NCBI GenBank assembly: GCA_016200725.1 | Contig: JACQEE010000103.1 | Location: 1-5,033, forward strand | From: Chloroflexota bacterium | GTDB lineage: Bacteria; Chloroflexota; Dehalococcoidia; SHYB01 | Reading direction: 5' to 3' | Length of the DNA stretch: 5,033 bases | Shown: one piece after another, positions 4,796 to 5,033 of the stretch | Numbering within the stretch: position 1 is the first letter of the stretch | Layout of the letters: every line of letters begins with the position of its first letter | The notes under the pieces: model-generated | Seen by the model: only the letters and a program-made list of their open reading frames with translations | The model's database searches: none | What the model was told of the DNA's origin: nothing | Made by a program: the position numbers and the translations under genes

Positions 4796-5033
4796 CTACT
4801 TGCCCTTCTTGTCCCCGGGAGCGCCGCCCTTGGCCTGCGCGCCACCCGTAGCAGGGGCGCCCTTCGCAGGGGCAGCACCCTTTGCTGGAGCAGGAGCGGC
4901 AGCGCCTTTCGCGGGAGCAGCGCCAGCCTTTGCGCCAGGGGCAGCGGCGCCCTTCGCAGCAGGCGCACCCGGCTTGCCTTCGGCGCCAGCAGCACCGGCG
5001 GGAGCAGCGCCCTCGACGGCGGCCGCGCCCTCG
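4796..5033 (-). CDS. C-terminal Ala/Pro/Gly/Lys-rich tail of an unidentified protein
   Basis: This is the last 78 codons and TAG stop of a gene that enters from the right edge. The visible peptide is almost entirely Ala, Gly, Pro and Lys, built on loose repeats of the type AAPAKGA (APAAKGAAAP, AAPAKGAAAP, APAKGAAPAKGAP), and ends GDKKGK. It has no predicted fold, signal peptide or membrane segment, and looks like a flexible basic tail. Such tails occur on ribosomal proteins, histone-like DNA-binding proteins and other nucleic-acid-binding proteins, so the identity cannot be given from this part. The minus strand is preferred because the frame gives regularly spaced lysines and a natural basic end; the plus strand also reads open in part as APFAGA-type repeats. 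The DNA is a degenerate repeat. The gene converges on fmt with a 43-nt gap. Confidence 0.55.
   Translation of the reverse strand, partial: EGAAAVEGAAPAGAAGAEGKPGAPAAKGAAAPGAKAGAAPAKGAAAPAPAKGAAPAKGAPATGGAQAKGGAPGDKKGK

Overview
This is a GC-rich bacterial window of housekeeping genes. The protein styles of Fmt, Obg and DnaA (for example the HEFLRH segment of Obg, the PSLLPRYRGPSPV segment of Fmt and an ARDIW-type DnaA N-terminus) suggest a Chloroflexota (Dehalococcoidia-like) genome. That assignment is inference from memory of these families, not a database result.

Layout. Positions 1-2084 hold a minus-strand operon, read right to left: obg (2084-834), then nadD after a 4-nt gap (829-227), then the start of an enoyl-CoA hydratase/isomerase gene after a 15-nt gap (211 to beyond position 1). 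Positions 2085-2303 are a 219-nt spacer holding the obg leader, a GC palindrome that may terminate dnaA, and three DnaA-box-like 9-mers spaced 20 and 21 bp apart. A minus-strand dnaA follows (2304-3524). Positions 3525-3816 are a divergent regulatory spacer with an AT-rich patch. fmt lies on the plus strand (3817-4752). A 43-nt convergent spacer carries a GAGCCTGTCGAAGGAC element. From 4796 to the window edge is the Ala/Pro/Gly/Lys-rich C-terminal tail of a minus-strand protein.

The genes cover replication initiation (dnaA), ribosome assembly GTPase (obg), NAD synthesis (nadD), initiator-tRNA formylation (fmt) and acyl-CoA metabolism. All are growth-linked, but only obg-nadD-hydratase looks like one transcription unit.

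The main anomaly is dnaA. Domains I-III are intact, with Walker A, Walker B, sensor 1, arginine-finger and sensor 2 motifs. Domain IV stops right after the LPRQVA helix, so the helix-turn-helix and the GGRDHT signature that bind DnaA boxes are absent, and no other frame in the spacer encodes them. The aberrant end runs into the DnaA-box-like cluster, and the third box overlaps the stop codon. Either this is a second, non-DNA-binding DnaA paralogue, a decayed or rearranged copy beside a former origin, or an assembly error.

Other points of note: a Glu replacing the usual Asp in the Obg G3 motif, non-ATG starts on three genes (GTG, TTG, GTG) supported by Shine-Dalgarno placement or family length, and a probable leaderless fmt mRNA.
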